NCBI GenBank assembly: GCA_963708245.1 | Contig: OY970201.1 | Span: 6,324,001 to 6,388,000, forward strand | DNA: 64,000 bases | Source of the DNA: CAVYXK01 sp963708245 | GTDB lineage: Bacteria > Pseudomonadota > Alphaproteobacteria > Acetobacterales > Acetobacteraceae | Direction of reading: 5' to 3' | Shown here: positions 63,452 through 64,000 of the stretch, piece after piece | Numbering within the stretch: position 1 is the stretch's first letter | How the letters are laid out: each line of letters opens with the position of its first letter | The notes under the pieces: model-generated | Told to the model about the DNA's origin: nothing | The model's database searches: none | The model's input: the letters and a program-made list of their open reading frames with translations, nothing else | Made by a program: the position numbers and the translations under genes

Positions 63452-64000
63452 TCAGCGAATGGAAGCAGAAGCGGATTTGTGCCGATCCGCAGCGACTAGG
63501 ACAGCAACCGCACATGACGCGAGGCGCGTGAGCAGGGAGTCGGCGCGGCTGGTCAGTATGACGGGAACACGGGCGCCGAGAACGATACCGGCCGCGTCCG
63601 CGTTCGCCAGGAAGGATAAGCTCTTGGCAAGCATGTTGCCTGCTTCGAGATCCGGTACGACAAGGACGTTCGCGCGCCCCGCCACGGGCGACTTGATGTT
63701 CTTGATGGCAGCCGCTTCAGGGCTGATTGCATTGTCCAGCGCGAGGGGTCCGTCGAGCAGCGCGCCGGTGATCTGACCCCGGTCTGCCATCTTGCAGAGG
63801 GCGGCTGCTTCGATCGTGGAGGGCACTTTCGCTGTCACCATTTCCATCGCGCTCAGAATGGCAACTCGGACTTCGGGCGCTCCCAGCGCATGAGCGAGGT
63901 CGATGGCGTTCTGTACGATGTCCACTTTATCGTCAAGCGTTGGGGCGATGTTCACGGCAGCATCGGTGATGATCAACGCATCAGGGTGGCCCGGCACGTC
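63452..64000 (-). CDS. Phosphate acetyl/butyryltransferase (Pta family), N-terminus beyond window
   Basis: Partial: 182 residues and still open at the right edge. DALIITDAAVNIAPTLDDKV, IVQNAIDLAHALGAPEVRVA, ILSAMEMVTAKVPSTIEAAA, LCKMADRGQITGALLDGPLA, FDNAIS-like LALDNAISPEAAAIKNIKSP, VAGRANVLVVPDLEAGNMLA and KSLSFLANADAAGIVLGARV are the C-terminal half of Pta/Ptb enzymes, of the type often fused to an N-terminal MaoC-like hydratase. It makes acetyl-phosphate (or butyryl-phosphate) for the kinase two genes on. The Met at 63997 is internal, not a start. Confidence 0.9.
   Translation of the reverse strand, partial: DVPGHPDALIITDAAVNIAPTLDDKVDIVQNAIDLAHALGAPEVRVAILSAMEMVTAKVPSTIEAAALCKMADRGQITGALLDGPLALDNAISPEAAAIKNIKSPVAGRANVLVVPDLEAGNMLAKSLSFLANADAAGIVLGARVPVILTSRADSLLTRLASCAVAVLVAADRHKSASASIR

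Overview
The window is GC-rich, close to 100% non-eukaryotic in layout, and looks like a chromosome segment of an alphaproteobacterium, most likely Rhodospirillales/Acetobacteraceae. The assignment rests on protein style and gene content (groESL with CIRCE, MlaA/MlaC, a FabI-AckA-Pta cluster, small integrase-associated proteins), not on any marker gene. I saw no rRNA, tRNA or CRISPR array.

Layout. 1-4 kb: a truncated family 5 solute-binding protein, then a graveyard of broken genes (YciI, luciferase-like monooxygenase with a reverse-transcriptase fragment inside it, peroxiredoxin, GST). 4-11.5 kb: accessory metabolism (FAD disulfide oxidoreductase, enoyl-CoA hydratase, NHL beta-propeller, peroxiredoxin with a divergent LysR regulator, SDR) with an intact IS1380-type element placed 19 bases before the SDR. 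11.7-14.2 kb: a two-subunit N,N-dimethylformamidase-like enzyme. 14.4-30.6 kb: mostly housekeeping (groESL, metF-pcrA/uvrD, mlaA-mlaC, ettA, rarA, glnS, threonine aldolase), plus a BrnT/HTH toxin-antitoxin pair with a GNAT gene, a 95-base MITE, an IS1202-type element with a 17-base target duplication, and a candidate small RNA behind a near-consensus promoter. 31-43.7 kb: accessory again: AEC permease, gene remnants, methyltransferase, MscS-type channel with a cyclic-nucleotide domain, an exported WD40-caspase protein cut by an IS630-type element, two frameshifted oxidoreductase genes, VapBC directly behind an IS5-type transposase. 43.8-49.9 kb: an overlapping peptidase-fetA-fetB-glpD run and a gamma-family PLP enzyme. 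50-55.6 kb: second graveyard (alkyl sulfatase, two integrase stubs, treY stub) around intact glgX. 55.6-64 kb: a 2-aminoethylphosphonate-type ABC transporter, corA sitting between two copies of the transporter's 3' end, and a GNAT-ackA-fabI-pta cluster running off the right edge.

How it fits together. Conserved core blocks alternate with regions turned over by at least four different IS families. Two insertions (IS630 and IS1202 type) can be reversed on paper to give the exact pre-insertion sequence, so they are recent. The MITE near brnT shares termini with the IS630 element 15 kb away, which suggests that this element could mobilise it. The most promising unexplained items are the exported WD40-caspase pair, the structured RNA near 27.6 kb, the duplication around corA and the reverse-transcriptase splinter inside the luciferase-like gene.
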